Under the pieces are notes generated by a model. The model made no database searches, had not been told where the DNA came from, and saw only the letters and a program-made list of their open reading frames with translations. Shown piece by piece: positions 33,173 to 43,203 of a stretch of DNA of 64,000 nt (its first letter is position 1; each line of letters opens with the position of its first letter). This stretch comes from Lutimaribacter degradans (GTDB taxonomy: Bacteria > Pseudomonadota > Alphaproteobacteria > Rhodobacterales > Rhodobacteraceae): contig NZ_JAMQGO010000001.1 in the NCBI RefSeq assembly GCF_023703375.1, forward strand, positions 1 through 64,000, given 5' to 3'. Position numbers and translations under genes: made by a program.

Positions 33173-35218
33173 ATGTTCAACAAGATCCTGATTGCCAACC
33201 GGGGCGAGATCGCCTGCCGCGTGATCAAGACCGCCCGCAAGATGGGTATCCAGACCGTCGCGGTCTATTCGGATGCCGACAAACATGCGTTGCATGTGGA
33301 GATGGCCGACGAGCGCGTGCATATTGGCCCGCCTCCGGCAAACCAGTCTTACATCGTGATCGACAAGATCATGGACGCCATCAAGCAGACGGGTGCGCAG
33401 GCGGTGCATCCGGGCTATGGTTTCCTGTCGGAGAACCCGAAATTTGCCGAAGCGCTGGAAGCGGCCAATGTCGCCTTCATCGGGCCGCCCAAGGGCGCGA
33501 TCGAGGCGATGGGCGACAAGATCACGTCCAAGAAGCTCGCGCAGGAGGCCGGTGTCAGCACGGTGCCCGGCTACATGGGCCTGATCGAAGACGCCGAAGA
33601 GGCGGTCAAGATCAGCAACGAGATCGGGTACCCGGTGATGATCAAGGCCAGCGCGGGGGGCGGTGGCAAGGGCATGCGCATCGCGTGGAACGACGACGAG
33701 GCGCGCGAGGGGTTCCAAAGCTCGAAGAACGAGGCGGCCAGCAGTTTCGGCGATGACCGTATCTTTATCGAGAAATTCGTGACGCAACCGCGCCATATCG
33801 AGATCCAGGTGCTGTGCGACAGCCACGGCAACGGCGTGTATCTGGGCGAGCGGGAATGTTCGATCCAGCGCCGGAACCAGAAGGTGATCGAAGAGGCGCC
33901 AAGCCCCTTCCTTGACGAGGAAACCCGCCGCGCGATGGGTGAACAGGCCGTGGCGTTGGCCAAGGCCGTTGACTATGCAAGCGCGGGAACCGTGGAATTC
34001 ATCGTCGATGGGCAAAAGAATTTCTATTTCCTCGAGATGAACACCCGCTTGCAGGTGGAGCACCCGGTGACCGAGTTGATCACCGGTGTCGACCTGGTCG
34101 AGCAGATGATCCGCGTGGCCGCAGGCGAAAAGCTGTCGATCACGCAAGATGACGTGAAGCTGACCGGCTGGGCGCTCGAAAGCCGGCTTTACGCCGAAGA
34201 TCCGTATCGGAACTTCCTGCCCTCGATCGGGCGGCTGACGCGCTATCGCCCGCCCGCCGAGGTGGCCGCCGGCCCGCTGCTGGAGATGGGCACCTGGCAA
34301 GGTGACGCGCCCGCCGGCGACACGGCCGTGCGCAACGATACCGGCGTGTTCGAGGGCGGCGAGATCAGCATGTATTATGACCCGATGATCGCCAAGCTGT
34401 GCACATGGGCACCCGACCGCGCGCAGGCGCTTGAGGCAATGCGCGTGGCGCTTGACCGTTTTGAGCTCGAGGGGATTGGCCATAACCTGCCGTTCCTGTC
34501 GGCGGTGATGGATCACCCGAAATTCACCGCGGGCGACATGACCACCGCCTTCATCGCCGAGGAATACCCCGATGGGTTTGACGGGGTCGCCCTGGATGAA
34601 GCCGCGCTGCGCCGTATCGCGGCCTGTTGCGCGGCGATGCACCGCGTGGCCGAGATTCGCCGTGCCCGCGTGTCGGGCCGGATGGACAATCATGAACGCC
34701 ATGTCGGCGAAGATTGGAATGTCACGCTACAGGGCCAGTCCTTTGACCTGAGGACCGCGGCCGATCGTGACGGTGCGACCGTGACCTTTGCCGATGGCGG
34801 CAGCCACCGCGTGACAGGCGACTGGACACCGGGCGACCAACTGGCCGACATGCTGGTAGATGGTAAGGCTCTGGTGATGAAGGTCGGCAAGATCTCGGGC
34901 GGGTTCCGTATTCGCAGCCGGGGCGCGGACCTGAAAGTGCATGTGCGTTCGCCGCGCCAGGCCGAATTGGCGCGTCGTATGCCCGAGAAACTGCCGCCCG
35001 ACACGTCGAAGATGCTGCTGTGCCCGATGCCGGGCCTGATCGTGAAGGTCGACGTGGAAGAGGGTCAGGAGGTGCAAGAGGGCCAGGCGCTGTGCACGGT
35101 CGAGGCGATGAAGATGGAAAACATCCTGCGCGCCGAGCGCAAGGGCATCGTGGCCAAGATCAACGCCGGGCCGGGCGACAGCCTGGCCGTGGATGACGTA
35201 ATCATGGAATTCGAGTGA
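33173..35218 (+). CDS. pccA: Propionyl-CoA carboxylase alpha subunit PccA
   Basis: PccA carboxylates its own biotin with bicarbonate and ATP. The 681-residue protein has the biotin carboxylase domain (about 1-450; KILIANRGEIACRVI, the ATP-grasp glycine loop KASAGGGGKGMRIA, and EMNTRLQVEHPVTE), a BT linker, and a C-terminal biotinyl domain with biotin on Lys647 in EAMKMEN. The ATG at 33173 opens the conserved start. It lies 2.5 kb after pccB, separated by small genes, and should still be in the same regulon. Confidence 0.95.
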   Translation: MFNKILIANRGEIACRVIKTARKMGIQTVAVYSDADKHALHVEMADERVHIGPPPANQSYIVIDKIMDAIKQTGAQAVHPGYGFLSENPKFAEALEAANVAFIGPPKGAIEAMGDKITSKKLAQEAGVSTVPGYMGLIEDAEEAVKISNEIGYPVMIKASAGGGGKGMRIAWNDDEAREGFQSSKNEAASSFGDDRIFIEKFVTQPRHIEIQVLCDSHGNGVYLGERECSIQRRNQKVIEEAPSPFLDEETRRAMGEQAVALAKAVDYASAGTVEFIVDGQKNFYFLEMNTRLQVEHPVTELITGVDLVEQMIRVAAGEKLSITQDDVKLTGWALESRLYAEDPYRNFLPSIGRLTRYRPPAEVAAGPLLEMGTWQGDAPAGDTAVRNDTGVFEGGEISMYYDPMIAKLCTWAPDRAQALEAMRVALDRFELEGIGHNLPFLSAVMDHPKFTAGDMTTAFIAEEYPDGFDGVALDEAALRRIAACCAAMHRVAEIRRARVSGRMDNHERHVGEDWNVTLQGQSFDLRTAADRDGATVTFADGGSHRVTGDWTPGDQLADMLVDGKALVMKVGKISGGFRIRSRGADLKVHVRSPRQAELARRMPEKLPPDTSKMLLCPMPGLIVKVDVEEGQEVQEGQALCTVEAMKMENILRAERKGIVAKINAGPGDSLAVDDVIMEFE

Positions 35219-35301
35219 CTCCATGATTGCCCGCGCCGTAACCAAGCGGAAAGGGCTTTGGCCCGATACTGTGCCCCGGAACATTTCCGGGGGCAGCCTG
35301 C

Positions 35302-35808
35302 ATGGCATATATGGCGCGACTTTCCTGGCTTTGCCTGGGCCTTTTGACCCTGGTGGCCTGCGCGATGGACAAACCCGAAACCGCCCGCGCCTTTGCCGAT
35401 CGTTGGGTCTGGGTGCAGGCGCAAACCTATTTCTCGTCGGCACGCGGCTGCACCGTGGCCGTGTACCGGCTGGACCGTTCCGGGCTTCGCACCGGCGCCA
35501 GGCGGGTTTACGATTTGCGTCAAGGGGTGGGGCTGCTACGGCAGGGGCACGGCGTGGCCTTTGCCGATACACAGACAACCCCAGATGCCCTGTCACGGGC
35601 GGTGATGTCGGCCGATCTGCATACGGGGCTTGGCCTGGTGTCCAGCGTCACCGGCCCGCGTACCTGCATGTCGGACGAGGTGGCGCGCGCCGTGCATCAC
35701 ATCCTGACCGGGCAGGGTGTGATCACTGTTTACGACCCGTCGGAAAACATGGTGTTGCTGATCGACACGGTTTCGCGTCACGCAGTCTTGATGCGCGGCC
35801 CGGTCTGA
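35302..35808 (+). CDS. Putative lipoprotein downstream of pccA
   Basis: A 168-residue protein with a lipoprotein signal (SWLCLGLLTLVAC, lipidated Cys near residue 20). The mature part contains two further Cys (RGCTVAVY and RTCMSDEV) and a mixed alpha/beta pattern. I do not recognise the family beyond its recurrence in pcc loci of related bacteria, which is from memory and unverified. GGGGG precedes the ATG at 35302; an alternative ATG is at 35311. It converges on the DUF4174 gene. Confidence 0.7.
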   Translation: MAYMARLSWLCLGLLTLVACAMDKPETARAFADRWVWVQAQTYFSSARGCTVAVYRLDRSGLRTGARRVYDLRQGVGLLRQGHGVAFADTQTTPDALSRAVMSADLHTGLGLVSSVTGPRTCMSDEVARAVHHILTGQGVITVYDPSENMVLLIDTVSRHAVLMRGPV

Positions 35809-35812
35809 CGGA

Positions 35813-36265
35813 TCAGCCCGAGTCGCGCGTGTTCATTTCGCGAATTTCCCGCTGGCGGATCGGCATCTTGTCGATCGAGCGGGTGATCTCGCGCACGTCG
35901 AAGGGCAGTGGTTTGCGAATCCGCGTCTGTCCGTCCTTACTGATGATGACCAGTGAAAATCCACGCGGATACAGCGCCCGGCGGAGTGCCGACTCCGCCT
36001 GTGGCGTCGTGTCGGTCAAAACCACCACGTCGCGTTGCAGAAGCGGCCCTGGATCTTCGCGCAATAGCTGCATCTGTTCGATGTATCGCGGGTCGTTGGG
36101 GCTGTCGGCGAAGACGATCACTAGACGTGAAACCCACAAGAACTGGTCCAGTTCCACACCTTCCGACGACATCAGCGGCAATTCGGGCTCTGGCTCGGCT
36201 GTGTCCTGCGCCGCCGCCGGAACGGTGAAAAATATCGCGATTGCAAAGGCTAAGACGTGTTTCAT
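35813..36265 (-). CDS. Exported DUF4174 protein
   Basis: The 150-residue protein has a signal peptide (MKHVLAFAIAIFFTVPAAA, cleavage near residue 19) and a thioredoxin-like DUF4174 domain lacking Cys: it contains LVIVFADSPNDPRYIEQ and FSLVIISKDGQTRIRK. DUF4174 proteins are periplasmic and uncharacterised. AGGAGA precedes the ATG at 36265. It is the only minus-strand gene in the pccB-mcm interval and ends 5 bases from the convergent lipoprotein gene. Confidence 0.75.
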   Translation of the reverse strand: MKHVLAFAIAIFFTVPAAAQDTAEPEPELPLMSSEGVELDQFLWVSRLVIVFADSPNDPRYIEQMQLLREDPGPLLQRDVVVLTDTTPQAESALRRALYPRGFSLVIISKDGQTRIRKPLPFDVREITRSIDKMPIRQREIREMNTRDSG

Positions 36266-36633
36266 GAATTCTCCTGTCAAACATGATATAGGCAGGCCGC
36301 GCGCTTATGCGAATAGGTTTTTCGTGAAATTCGTCGGAAATGCCAAGCTGGGGCCACAGCCCAACCCGGGGGCGGAATGATGGCAGCATTGTCCAGCCAT
36401 CGCCACCCGACAGGGCGGGGGTGCCGCGGCATCCCCCATCCGCGCAGCGGCCATGGCCCATTCATTTCGTTCCGCCGTGTGCAGGCCGCGCGGCTGGCCA
36501 CGGGAACCCTGTGCGGACGATCCGTTCCGGCCGGCAGCCGGTGCGGATGGTCCGGCCGAATTGATCACCGGAAAGCCGTTCGAGGCCAAGGGCGTCGCCC
36601 TTGCCCCCGACAAAACAGAAAGAGGACATGCAC
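36266..36633. other. Gene-poor leader region upstream of mcm
   Basis: No coding frame here is supported. I looked for a cobalamin riboswitch (conserved B12 box) and for TTTGCAAA motifs because mcm follows, and found neither. The region must contain promoters for the DUF4174 gene and probably for mcm, but no hexamers stand out. Confidence 0.45.
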
Positions 36634-38760
36634 ATGACCACCAAGGACGAGTGGCGGAAGCTGGCTGAAAAGGAACTTCGCGGGCGCCCGCTGGAGGACC
36701 TGACCTGGAAAACCCTTGAAGGGATCAAGGTGCAGCCAGTCTACACGGCCGAGGATGTCGAGGGGCTGGATCACCTCGGTTCGATGCCGGGATTTGCCCC
36801 TTTCACGCGCGGACCCAAGGCCACGATGTATGCCGGCCGTCCCTGGACGATCCGGCAATATGCCGGTTTTTCCACCGCCGAGGAATCGAACGCCTTTTAC
36901 CGCAAGGCGCTGGCCGCAGGGCAGCAGGGCGTTTCGGTCGCCTTCGACCTGGCCACGCACCGCGGATATGACAGCGACCATCCCCGCGTTGTCGGTGACG
37001 TGGGCAAGGCCGGCGTGGCAATCGACAGCGTCGAGGACATGAAGATCCTGTTCGACGGCATCCCGCTGGACCAGGTCAGCGTGTCGATGACGATGAACGG
37101 CGCTGTCATTCCGATCCTGGCGAATTTCATCGTCACGGGCGAGGAGCAAGGCCACGACAAATCGGTCCTGTCGGGCACCATTCAGAATGACATTTTGAAG
37201 GAATTCATGGTGCGCAACACCTATATCTACCCGCCGGAGCCGTCGATGCGGATCATTTCCGACATCATCGCCTACACCTCGGACAACATGCCGAGATTCA
37301 ACTCGATCTCGATTTCCGGCTATCACATGCAAGAAGCCGGCGCGAACCTGGTGCAAGAGCTGGCCTATACCCTGGCCGACGGGCGCGAATACGTGAAGGC
37401 CGCTATCGAGGCGGGTATGGATGTCGACAAGTTCGCGGGGCGGCTGTCGTTCTTCTTTGCCATCGGGATGAATTTCTTCATGGAGATTGCAAAGCTGCGC
37501 GCCGCGCGCACCCTGTGGCACCGCATCATGACTGAATTCGGCGCACAGAACGAACGCTCGAAGATGCTGCGCACCCATTGCCAGACCAGCGGTGTCTCGT
37601 TGCAAGAACAAGATCCTTATAACAACGTGGTGCGCACCGCCTACGAAGCGTTGAGCGCGGTTCTGGGCGGCACCCAGTCGCTGCATACCAACGCCCTGGA
37701 CGAGGCGATTGCCCTGCCCACCGATTTCAGTTCGCGCATCGCGCGCAACACCCAGCTTATCCTGCAAGAGGAAACCGGCGTGACCAACGTGGTCGATCCT
37801 CTGGCGGGCTCTTATTACGTCGAAAGCCTGACGAACGAGTTGATCGAGAAGGCCTGGGCGCTGATGGAAGAGGTCGAGGAAATGGGCGGCATGACCAAGG
37901 CGGTGGCCAGTGGCATGCCCAAGCTGCGGATCGAGGAATCGGCCGCCACCCGACAGGCCATGATCGATCGGGGCGACGAAGTGATCGTGGGCGTCAACAA
38001 GTATCGCAAGGAAACCGAAGACCCGATCGACATCCGCGATATTGATAACCAGAAGGTCCGCGAGGGCCAGGTCGCCGCGCTGGAGCGTATCCGCGCCAGC
38101 CGCGATGACGCGGCTTGCAAGGCCGCGCTGGACGAGGTGACGCGCCGCGCGAAAGAGGGCGGAAACCTGTTGGAAGCGGCGGTCGAGGCCGCGCGCGCAC
38201 GTGCAACCGTGGGGGAAATCAGCATGGCGATGGAAAAGGAATTCGGCCGCCACCGCGCCGAGGTGAAAACGCTGGCCGGCGTCTACGGCGCCGCCTACGA
38301 GGGCGACGAGGGTTTTGCCGCGATTCAGAAATCGGTTGAAGATTTTGCCGAGACCGAAGGCCGCCGCCCGCGCATGCTGGTGGTCAAGATGGGCCAGGAC
38401 GGGCATGACCGCGGCGCCAAGGTGATCGCCACCGCCTTTGCCGATATCGGATTCGACGTCGATGTGGGTCCGTTGTTCCAGACACCGGACGAGGCCGCGC
38501 AGGATGCCATCGACAACGATGTGCACGTGATCGGCATCAGTTCGCAGGCAGCCGGGCACAAGACCCTGGCCCCGCAGCTGATCGCGGCGTTGCGCGAAAA
38601 GGATGCGGGCGACATCATCGTGATCTGTGGTGGCGTGATCCCGCAGCAGGATTACGAGTTCCTGAAAAAGGCCGGCGTCAAGGCGATCTTTGGCCCGGGC
38701 ACCAACATCCCCGCAGCGGCGCAGGACATTCTGAAACTGATCCGCGCCGCGCGCGCCTGA
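36634..38760 (+). CDS. mcm: Methylmalonyl-CoA mutase McmA
   Basis: This adenosylcobalamin enzyme interconverts methylmalonyl-CoA and succinyl-CoA. The 708-residue single-chain form has the TIM-barrel substrate domain ([26 protein letters not shown]) and a C-terminal B12 domain with the cobalt-ligand His near residue 591 in [17 protein letters not shown] lies 7 bases before the ATG at 36634; an ATG at 36628 is too close to it. With PccA and PccB it completes propionyl-CoA to succinyl-CoA apart from the epimerase, which is not in this window, nor is the MeaB-type chaperone. Confidence 0.95.
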   Translation: MTTKDEWRKLAEKELRGRPLEDLTWKTLEGIKVQPVYTAEDVEGLDHLGSMPGFAPFTRGPKATMYAGRPWTIRQYAGFSTAEESNAFYRKALAAGQQGVSVAFDLATHRGYDSDHPRVVGDVGKAGVAIDSVEDMKILFDGIPLDQVSVSMTMNGAVIPILANFIVTGEEQGHDKSVLSGTIQNDILKEFMVRNTYIYPPEPSMRIISDIIAYTSDNMPRFNSISISGYHMQEAGANLVQELAYTLADGREYVKAAIEAGMDVDKFAGRLSFFFAIGMNFFMEIAKLRAARTLWHRIMTEFGAQNERSKMLRTHCQTSGVSLQEQDPYNNVVRTAYEALSAVLGGTQSLHTNALDEAIALPTDFSSRIARNTQLILQEETGVTNVVDPLAGSYYVESLTNELIEKAWALMEEVEEMGGMTKAVASGMPKLRIEESAATRQAMIDRGDEVIVGVNKYRKETEDPIDIRDIDNQKVREGQVAALERIRASRDDAACKAALDEVTRRAKEGGNLLEAAVEAARARATVGEISMAMEKEFGRHRAEVKTLAGVYGAAYEGDEGFAAIQKSVEDFAETEGRRPRMLVVKMGQDGHDRGAKVIATAFADIGFDVDVGPLFQTPDEAAQDAIDNDVHVIGISSQAAGHKTLAPQLIAALREKDAGDIIVICGGVIPQQDYEFLKKAGVKAIFGPGTNIPAAAQDILKLIRAARA

Positions 38761-38896
38761 TCGCGGGCGGGGATCTAACGCAGGTTTGGGAAATGTCATT
38801 GGTTTTTCCCCATGATTTCAAGACGCCACCGCGATAGACGATACGTGACGCGCCAGCCGGGCGTATTTTCGGCATGGCGTTTGTAAGGTGCCCAAG

Positions 38897-38928
38897 GCCC
38901 GCCCGCAGCGATGCGTGGCGGGCTTTTT
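38897..38928 (+). terminator. Rho-independent terminator after mcm
   Basis: GCCCGCC-CGCA pairs with TGCG-T-GGCGGGC around a GCGA loop and is followed by TTTTT. It lies 137 bases after mcm and before the DUF2177 gene. Confidence 0.8.
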
Positions 38929-38995
38929 CCTGGTCATTTCGATCTGCTGGCCATTGGCGTGCGTATTTCCCATGAAAGATGCAGAAGGAAACCCA

Positions 38996-39403
38996 ATGCA
39001 GATCGTGCTTCTTTACGGTGTCACCGCGCTTTTTTTCCTGGTGGTTGACGCCATCATGCTGACCAAGATCATGAGCCCGCTTTTCGAAACCCACCTGGGC
39101 GATCAACTGCGCGACAGCCCGCGCTTGGGGGCGGCTGCGCTGTTTTACTTGTTCTACGTGGTCGGTGTTCTGGTCTTTGTATCGCTACCGGCATTGCGGG
39201 CAGATGCGCCGATGCAGGCGCTTTGGATGGGGGCGATGCTGGGGGCCGTGGCCTATGGCACCTATGAATTTACCAGTTTCGCCGTGATGAAGAACTGGCA
39301 CTGGCAGATGGTCGTGGCCGATACGACATGGGGCGCGGTTCTGACGGGCAGCTCGGCCTTTGTGGGGGTCTGGATCACTCGGGCGCTGATCGGCCCGGCC
39401 TGA
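38996..39403 (+). CDS. DUF2177 membrane protein
   Basis: The 135-residue protein has four predicted helices and the DUF2177 pattern, with ALFFLVVDAIMLTKIM in the first helix and YGTYEFTSFAVMKNW in the third. It is an inner-membrane protein of unknown function. AGAAGGAA precedes the ATG at 38996. It stands alone between the mcm terminator and the next gene. Confidence 0.8.
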   Translation: MQIVLLYGVTALFFLVVDAIMLTKIMSPLFETHLGDQLRDSPRLGAAALFYLFYVVGVLVFVSLPALRADAPMQALWMGAMLGAVAYGTYEFTSFAVMKNWHWQMVVADTTWGAVLTGSSAFVGVWITRALIGPA

Positions 39404-39526
39404 CAGGCCAGATGTCATGGCTCTCGCGCCTTTCCAGAGGATTGACCGTTCGTTTTCTGCGCAATAGCTTGATTACGCTACAATAAAGGCCTGCCCACAT
39501 GGCCGAACAGTTCAGAGGTTACCGTT

Positions 39527-39796
39527 ATGACATTCAAGACCATTCTTGCGGCTAGCGCCCTTGCCATGGCCGCTGGCATGCCCGCCTCGGCGATGGATGC
39601 CAAGATTTACCCTTATCATTCCAAGGAAAATTATTGCCCCAGCGGCCTGCAGCCCGTTGTTCTGGGTGGCGTGGTAAGCTGCGGCCAGCCGAACCAGTCG
39701 ATCAGCTATGCGGAAATGAAACAGCACACGGTTTCAAGGCGCGGCCATGGGCGTCTTGTTTGCCCGGACGGCGAAAAGGGCTGTTATCGGCAGTGA
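39527..39796 (+). CDS. Small exported Cys-rich protein (89 aa)
   Basis: A signal peptide (MTFKTILAASALAMAAGMPASA, cleavage near residue 22) is followed by a 67-residue basic mature part with four Cys (NYCPSG, VSCGQ, LVCPDG, GCYRQ). The Cys pattern suggests two disulfides in the periplasm or outside. I do not recognise the family. Its gene ends at a clear terminator shared with cspA. Confidence 0.7.
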   Translation: MTFKTILAASALAMAAGMPASAMDAKIYPYHSKENYCPSGLQPVVLGGVVSCGQPNQSISYAEMKQHTVSRRGHGRLVCPDGEKGCYRQ

Positions 39797-39809
39797 CCCA
39801 ATTCGGGTA

Positions 39810-39835
39810 GGGGCGGCGGGCACCGCCGCCCCTTT
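39810..39835. terminator. Bidirectional terminator between convergent genes
   Basis: GGGGCGGCGG at 39810-39819 pairs with CCGCCGCCCC at 39823-39832 over a 3-base loop, followed by TTT on the plus strand. Confidence 0.7.
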
Positions 39836-39848
39836 GCGCCGGTTTCGA

Positions 39849-40055
39849 TTAAAGAAGTTTCAAGTCGGCGGCCATCTCGCGGCCATCACGCCCTTCCTGG
39901 AGTTCAAAGCCGACTTTCTGGTTGTCGGCCAGGCCTGTAAGGCCTGAACGTTCCACGGTCGAGATGTGCACGAACACATCCTTGCCGCCTGAATCGGGTG
40001 CGATAAAGCCGTAGCCTTTGGTGGTGTTGAACCATTTCACGGTGCCGGTGGGCAT
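39849..40055 (-). CDS. Cold-shock protein (CspA family)
   Basis: The 68-residue single cold-shock domain has the RNA-binding motifs GTVKWFNTTKGYGFI (RNP1) and VFVHIS (RNP2). Such proteins bind single-stranded RNA and DNA and melt secondary structure. Whether this copy is cold-induced cannot be told; the upstream region 40056-40262 is long enough for a regulatory 5' leader. Confidence 0.92.
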   Translation of the reverse strand: MPTGTVKWFNTTKGYGFIAPDSGGKDVFVHISTVERSGLTGLADNQKVGFELQEGRDGREMAADLKLL

Positions 40056-40184
40056 GTCCCGTGTCTCCTTCTGTCGTCATAGTTCCACCCGGACGAGCCG
40101 GGCGAGCAGGCCGGTTATCAGGGTCCGGCATCGACGAGAGACGGAAACTGAACTCCAGTTGCTACCCTGAGGATTGCACCAGAT

Positions 40185-40197
40185 TTGTAAAATACAA
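40185..40197. promoter_or_regulatory. TTGTA-AAA-TACAA dyad
   Basis: A perfect 5-bp inverted repeat lies between cspA and the ArsC-like gene, 65 bases before the latter. It is a possible operator; no regulator can be named. Confidence 0.25.
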
Positions 40198-40262
40198 GCA
40201 AAACCTTGGTCGGAAATTGTATGCACAAATGGCTGGCCAAATGGCGAAATTGGAGAGTTGAA

Positions 40263-40577
40263 ATGAAAATCTATGGTCTGAAAAACTGTGATACATGCCG
40301 TAAGGCATTGAAATCACTTTCATCGGCTGAGCTGGTTGATATTCGCACCACGCCGATGCCGATCGAATTGCTGACCCGGGCCCATGCGCAATTTGGTGCC
40401 GATCTGGTGAACCGCCGCTCCACGACCTGGCGAAATCTTGAGCAATCCGAGCGTTCCCGGCCCGAGCTTGAATTGCTGGCCACGCATCCCGCGTTGATGA
40501 AAAGGCCGTTGATTGAAACCAGCGACGGGAGCCTTTATCTGGGGTGGGCGGCAAATGTTCAGGCGGCGCTGATCTAG
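40263..40577 (+). CDS. ArsC/Spx-family reductase-like protein
   Basis: The 104-residue thioredoxin-fold protein starts MKIYGLKNCDTCRKALK with a Cys9-x2-Cys12 motif, and has the ArsC-family cis-Pro region LMKRPLIETSDG. True arsenate reductases use a different Cys arrangement, so this is better called a YffB/Spx-like ArsC-family protein of unknown substrate. The ATG at 40263 opens the fold; the upstream frame is not conserved. Confidence 0.8.
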   Translation: MKIYGLKNCDTCRKALKSLSSAELVDIRTTPMPIELLTRAHAQFGADLVNRRSTTWRNLEQSERSRPELELLATHPALMKRPLIETSDGSLYLGWAANVQAALI

Positions 40578-40597
40578 GCGCGGCGGATGGAGGATGA

Positions 40598-40966
40598 ATG
40601 CGCAACGCGGCCTTGGTTCTGGGAATTATCGGCGGGCTTTTCGCCATGATGGTGGGCTTTTTCAGCTATGGCTACACCGAAGCCGCCGCGCGCTACGCCG
40701 AGATCGAAGAGATTTTCGGCCCCGTGGCCAATCGCGAAATGATACGTATCGTCAGTTTTGCCGCGCCCATCCTTGCCATCGCCGGCGGCGCCATGGCCAA
40801 GGCGCGCGCGTTGTGGGGCGGGGTGCTGATGATCGTGGCGGCGGTCGGGATCTATGCCGCTTTCGGCTTTGGCGTCTTCACGATGTTCCCGCTTGGCTTT
40901 TGCCTGCTTGGCGGGATTCTGGCCCTTGCCGCGGGGAAACCGGATGAGCCAAAGGCGCATTTCTGA
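40598..40966 (+). CDS. Small four-helix membrane protein
   Basis: A 122-residue integral membrane protein with about four hydrophobic segments (ALVLGIIGGLFAMMVGFF; IVSFAAPILAIAGGAM; WGGVLMIVAAVGIYAAF; LGFCLLGGILALA). It looks like the DUF4064 type. It starts 20 bases after the ArsC-like gene, so cotranscription is likely. Its last 89 bases overlap, antiparallel, with the DoxX gene of the bufferin operon. Confidence 0.7.
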   Translation: MRNAALVLGIIGGLFAMMVGFFSYGYTEAAARYAEIEEIFGPVANREMIRIVSFAAPILAIAGGAMAKARALWGGVLMIVAAVGIYAAFGFGVFTMFPLGFCLLGGILALAAGKPDEPKAHF

Positions 40967-41501
40967 ACAACACCGCGTCGAGCGACAGCGCCCCCGCCCC
41001 CTTGATCGCCGGCACCAGCAACACCAGCATCCACAAGGCCCGTTGATCCAGGATCAGGCTGTCTGGCTGCCGGTCGAACCATGCACCCAAGGTTTCAGCA
41101 TGGTCGATCCCGCCGTGGCCGTAAAGGTCGGTCAGGCTTTGCACCACGATGAACCCGATCATTCCCAATGCCGCCGCACGCGTCAAAAGCCCCAGGATCA
41201 GCAACAACGGCAGTATGAATTCCGCCCATGTACCGGCCAGTACAACGAGCGTGTGCAAGAACGACAATTGGCTGGTGTCAAACCCGGCAGCTTCCATCGC
41301 CCGGGGAAATATCTGCGCATAGGCGCCTGCGGAAGGCACGAAAATGCCAAAGACACCATCCCCGAGCTTGGTCATTGCCGAGGCCCAGAAATAGGGAAGC
41401 AAAACGGCGGCGAACACGAAACGCGCCAGTATTGGCAACAACCCGTCCAGATGAGCGATGGGCGCGGTCAGACGGTGATAAATTCCAAGCAGTACGGTCA
41501 T
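40878..41501 (-). CDS. DoxX-family membrane protein of the bufferin operon (BufD)
   Basis: The 207-residue protein has four helices and the DoxX pattern (LARFVFAAVLLPYFWASAMTK and WAEFILPLLLILGLLTR, quoted in part). DoxX proteins are the usual fourth gene of bufferin operons, possibly supporting export or redox chemistry. The start overlaps the bufC stop by four bases. The C-terminal 35 residues or so after GALSLDAVLF are not typical of DoxX and run antiparallel through the end of the 40598-40966 gene, which suggests loss of an earlier stop codon. Confidence 0.82.
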   Translation of the reverse strand: MTVLLGIYHRLTAPIAHLDGLLPILARFVFAAVLLPYFWASAMTKLGDGVFGIFVPSAGAYAQIFPRAMEAAGFDTSQLSFLHTLVVLAGTWAEFILPLLLILGLLTRAAALGMIGFIVVQSLTDLYGHGGIDHAETLGAWFDRQPDSLILDQRALWMLVLLVPAIKGAGALSLDAVLFRNAPLAHPVSPRQGPESRQAGKSQAGTS

Positions 41502-42253
41502 TGTCGTGGGGTTCCTTTCGTCAGGGCGCGGTGCGACAGCAAAAAGGCCAGAACCTCGCCAAGGTCGAATTGGGGTGCCGCGTCGGTGGCGGTGTCCGCC
41601 GCCTGACCAAGGGGCTGTCCATCGCGGAGTGCGGCCATGAACGCGAAGCCGCCAGCAGGCAGCGCATGCGCCACCGGGTCGAAATCGGGGCGGATCACGG
41701 CGACTTCCTGTGCCCCGCCCTTGGGTTTTGCGGTGGAAGGGTCCAAGGCAAATCGGCGTATCTCGACCACGGGCCACGCGCTGCGCATGAGATGAACAGA
41801 TGGCGCAAGCGCAAGCGGTGTCCGCTCTACGTCATCTTGCGAAACCGCGGACAGGTCTTCGGCTGTCAGGGCCGTGTGATCGGCCGCGTGATAGCTGGCG
41901 CGCAAAGCCAGTTCCAGCCGCGCGACGTCTGGCAGGTAGGGAATATGCGCCAGCGCCACGATAGCCGCCACCCAATCGGGAAAGTGCTGGCCATAGCGTA
42001 TCATCAACGGTCCCTCGGGTGGGTTTTCGGTGGCGTACCCCCGTGCGATATTGCGGAAATTCTGGGCACCCAACAGGCTGCGGATGGCGGGAAAGCCCGT
42101 CTCCAACGCCTCGATCAGCGATACCAGAACGTTGTTTCGATAAACGTTGAAGCGCCGCCCGGCGGGGCGACCGGCCCCATCATGCAGACCAGCAGGCACC
42201 GGATGGGCCGGGTCGCGCAGCGCGGGCAGGAACTCGGTGATCAGCCCTGTCAT
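41498..42253 (-). CDS. DUF2063 partner protein of the bufferin maturase (BufC)
   Basis: The 251-residue protein carries the DUF2063 domain at its N-terminus with the typical [19 protein letters not shown] and FPAIRSLLG. In bufferin and methanobactin-type systems this protein partners the DUF692 enzyme and helps recognise the precursor peptide. Its start and stop overlap both neighbours by four bases (ATGA), showing tight translational coupling in bufB-bufC-bufD. Confidence 0.85.
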   Translation of the reverse strand: MTGLITEFLPALRDPAHPVPAGLHDGAGRPAGRRFNVYRNNVLVSLIEALETGFPAIRSLLGAQNFRNIARGYATENPPEGPLMIRYGQHFPDWVAAIVALAHIPYLPDVARLELALRASYHAADHTALTAEDLSAVSQDDVERTPLALAPSVHLMRSAWPVVEIRRFALDPSTAKPKGGAQEVAVIRPDFDPVAHALPAGGFAFMAALRDGQPLGQAADTATDAAPQFDLGEVLAFLLSHRALTKGTPRQ

Positions 42254-43146
42254 CGTGCAAGCCTGGCGCTGTCACGATTCACAGACATCTCTTGCGCATC
42301 CGGTATCGCGGCCAGCGCATCAGCCGCGCGTGCGGCCTCGTCGCGCAGAACGAACCAGTCGGGCACGTCGGTATCCCATTCGACCAAAACCGGACGTGGG
42401 CCTGCCAGGGCCAGCGTATGATCAAGCAGCGCCCAGACAGGATCAGCCACTTCGCGACCGTGGCTATCGATCAGCAGCGGCGCGCCTTGATCATCGGTGT
42501 CGTCGTCGTGGCCGCCCAGGTGAATCTCGCCCACCGCTTCCAGGGGGAAGGCGTCGATATAGCCGCGCGGCGAAAACCCGAGATTCGTGGCCGAGACGAA
42601 TACGTTGTTCACATCCAGCAGCAGTCCGCAGCCCGTGCGCCGGGTTATTTCGCGAAGGAAATCCGGCTCGTCCCATGTGCTGTCCGAAAACGCCAGGTAG
42701 CTGGACGGGTTCTCCAACAACATTCGCCGCCCGAGGCATGTCTGCACCTCGTCGATATGGGCGCATACGCGGGCGAGCGTGGCGTTGGTATAGGGCAGCG
42801 GCAACAAATCGTTGAAGAACGCGCTGTCATGGGTGGACCATGCCAGGTGTTCCGAAAAACTGTAAGGGTTCAGCCAGTTGCACAGCGTGCGCAGCCGGTC
42901 GAGGTGGTCGGGGTCAAGTCGCGCCTCGCCGCCGATCGACAAACCCACGCCATGCACGGAAACCGGAAACCGTTTCGACAGTTCGCGCAGTTGCGCGATC
43001 GGGCGGCCACCCGCGCCCATGTAGTTTTCGGCATGTATTTCCAGCCATCCTACCGGGGTAGGGTCATCCACCAGCGCTGTGTAATGCTGTGGTTTGTAGC
43101 CGACGCCGGGCAGGGCCGGCAGTGGGGTCTGGTGCGTGTCGAACAT
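42250..43146 (-). CDS. DUF692 multinuclear iron oxidase (MNIO), BufB
   Basis: The 298-residue TIM-barrel enzyme belongs to the MNIO (DUF692) family that modifies Cys residues of precursor peptides using a multi-iron site. Metal-ligand segments are visible as [44 protein letters not shown] and [10 protein letters not shown]. In bufferin systems MNIOs convert Cys to thiooxazole-type groups that bind copper. It lies 57 bases after bufA and overlaps bufC by four bases. The ATG at 43146 is chosen because it opens the conserved region. Confidence 0.9.
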   Translation of the reverse strand: MFDTHQTPLPALPGVGYKPQHYTALVDDPTPVGWLEIHAENYMGAGGRPIAQLRELSKRFPVSVHGVGLSIGGEARLDPDHLDRLRTLCNWLNPYSFSEHLAWSTHDSAFFNDLLPLPYTNATLARVCAHIDEVQTCLGRRMLLENPSSYLAFSDSTWDEPDFLREITRRTGCGLLLDVNNVFVSATNLGFSPRGYIDAFPLEAVGEIHLGGHDDDTDDQGAPLLIDSHGREVADPVWALLDHTLALAGPRPVLVEWDTDVPDWFVLRDEAARAADALAAIPDAQEMSVNRDSARLAR

Positions 43147-43203
43147 CGGGTGAACCTTTGATTGCAGGATGGACGGGACGTGCCCGCCCATCCCTGGGGC
43201 GCA

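Noticed and set aside
36266..36633. Cobalamin riboswitch upstream of methylmalonyl-CoA mutase
   Set aside because: The conserved B12 box and its surrounding stems were not found.
40263..40577. Arsenate reductase ArsC
   Set aside because: The ArsC fold is present but the Cys9-x2-Cys12 arrangement is of the YffB/Spx type and no ars genes are nearby.
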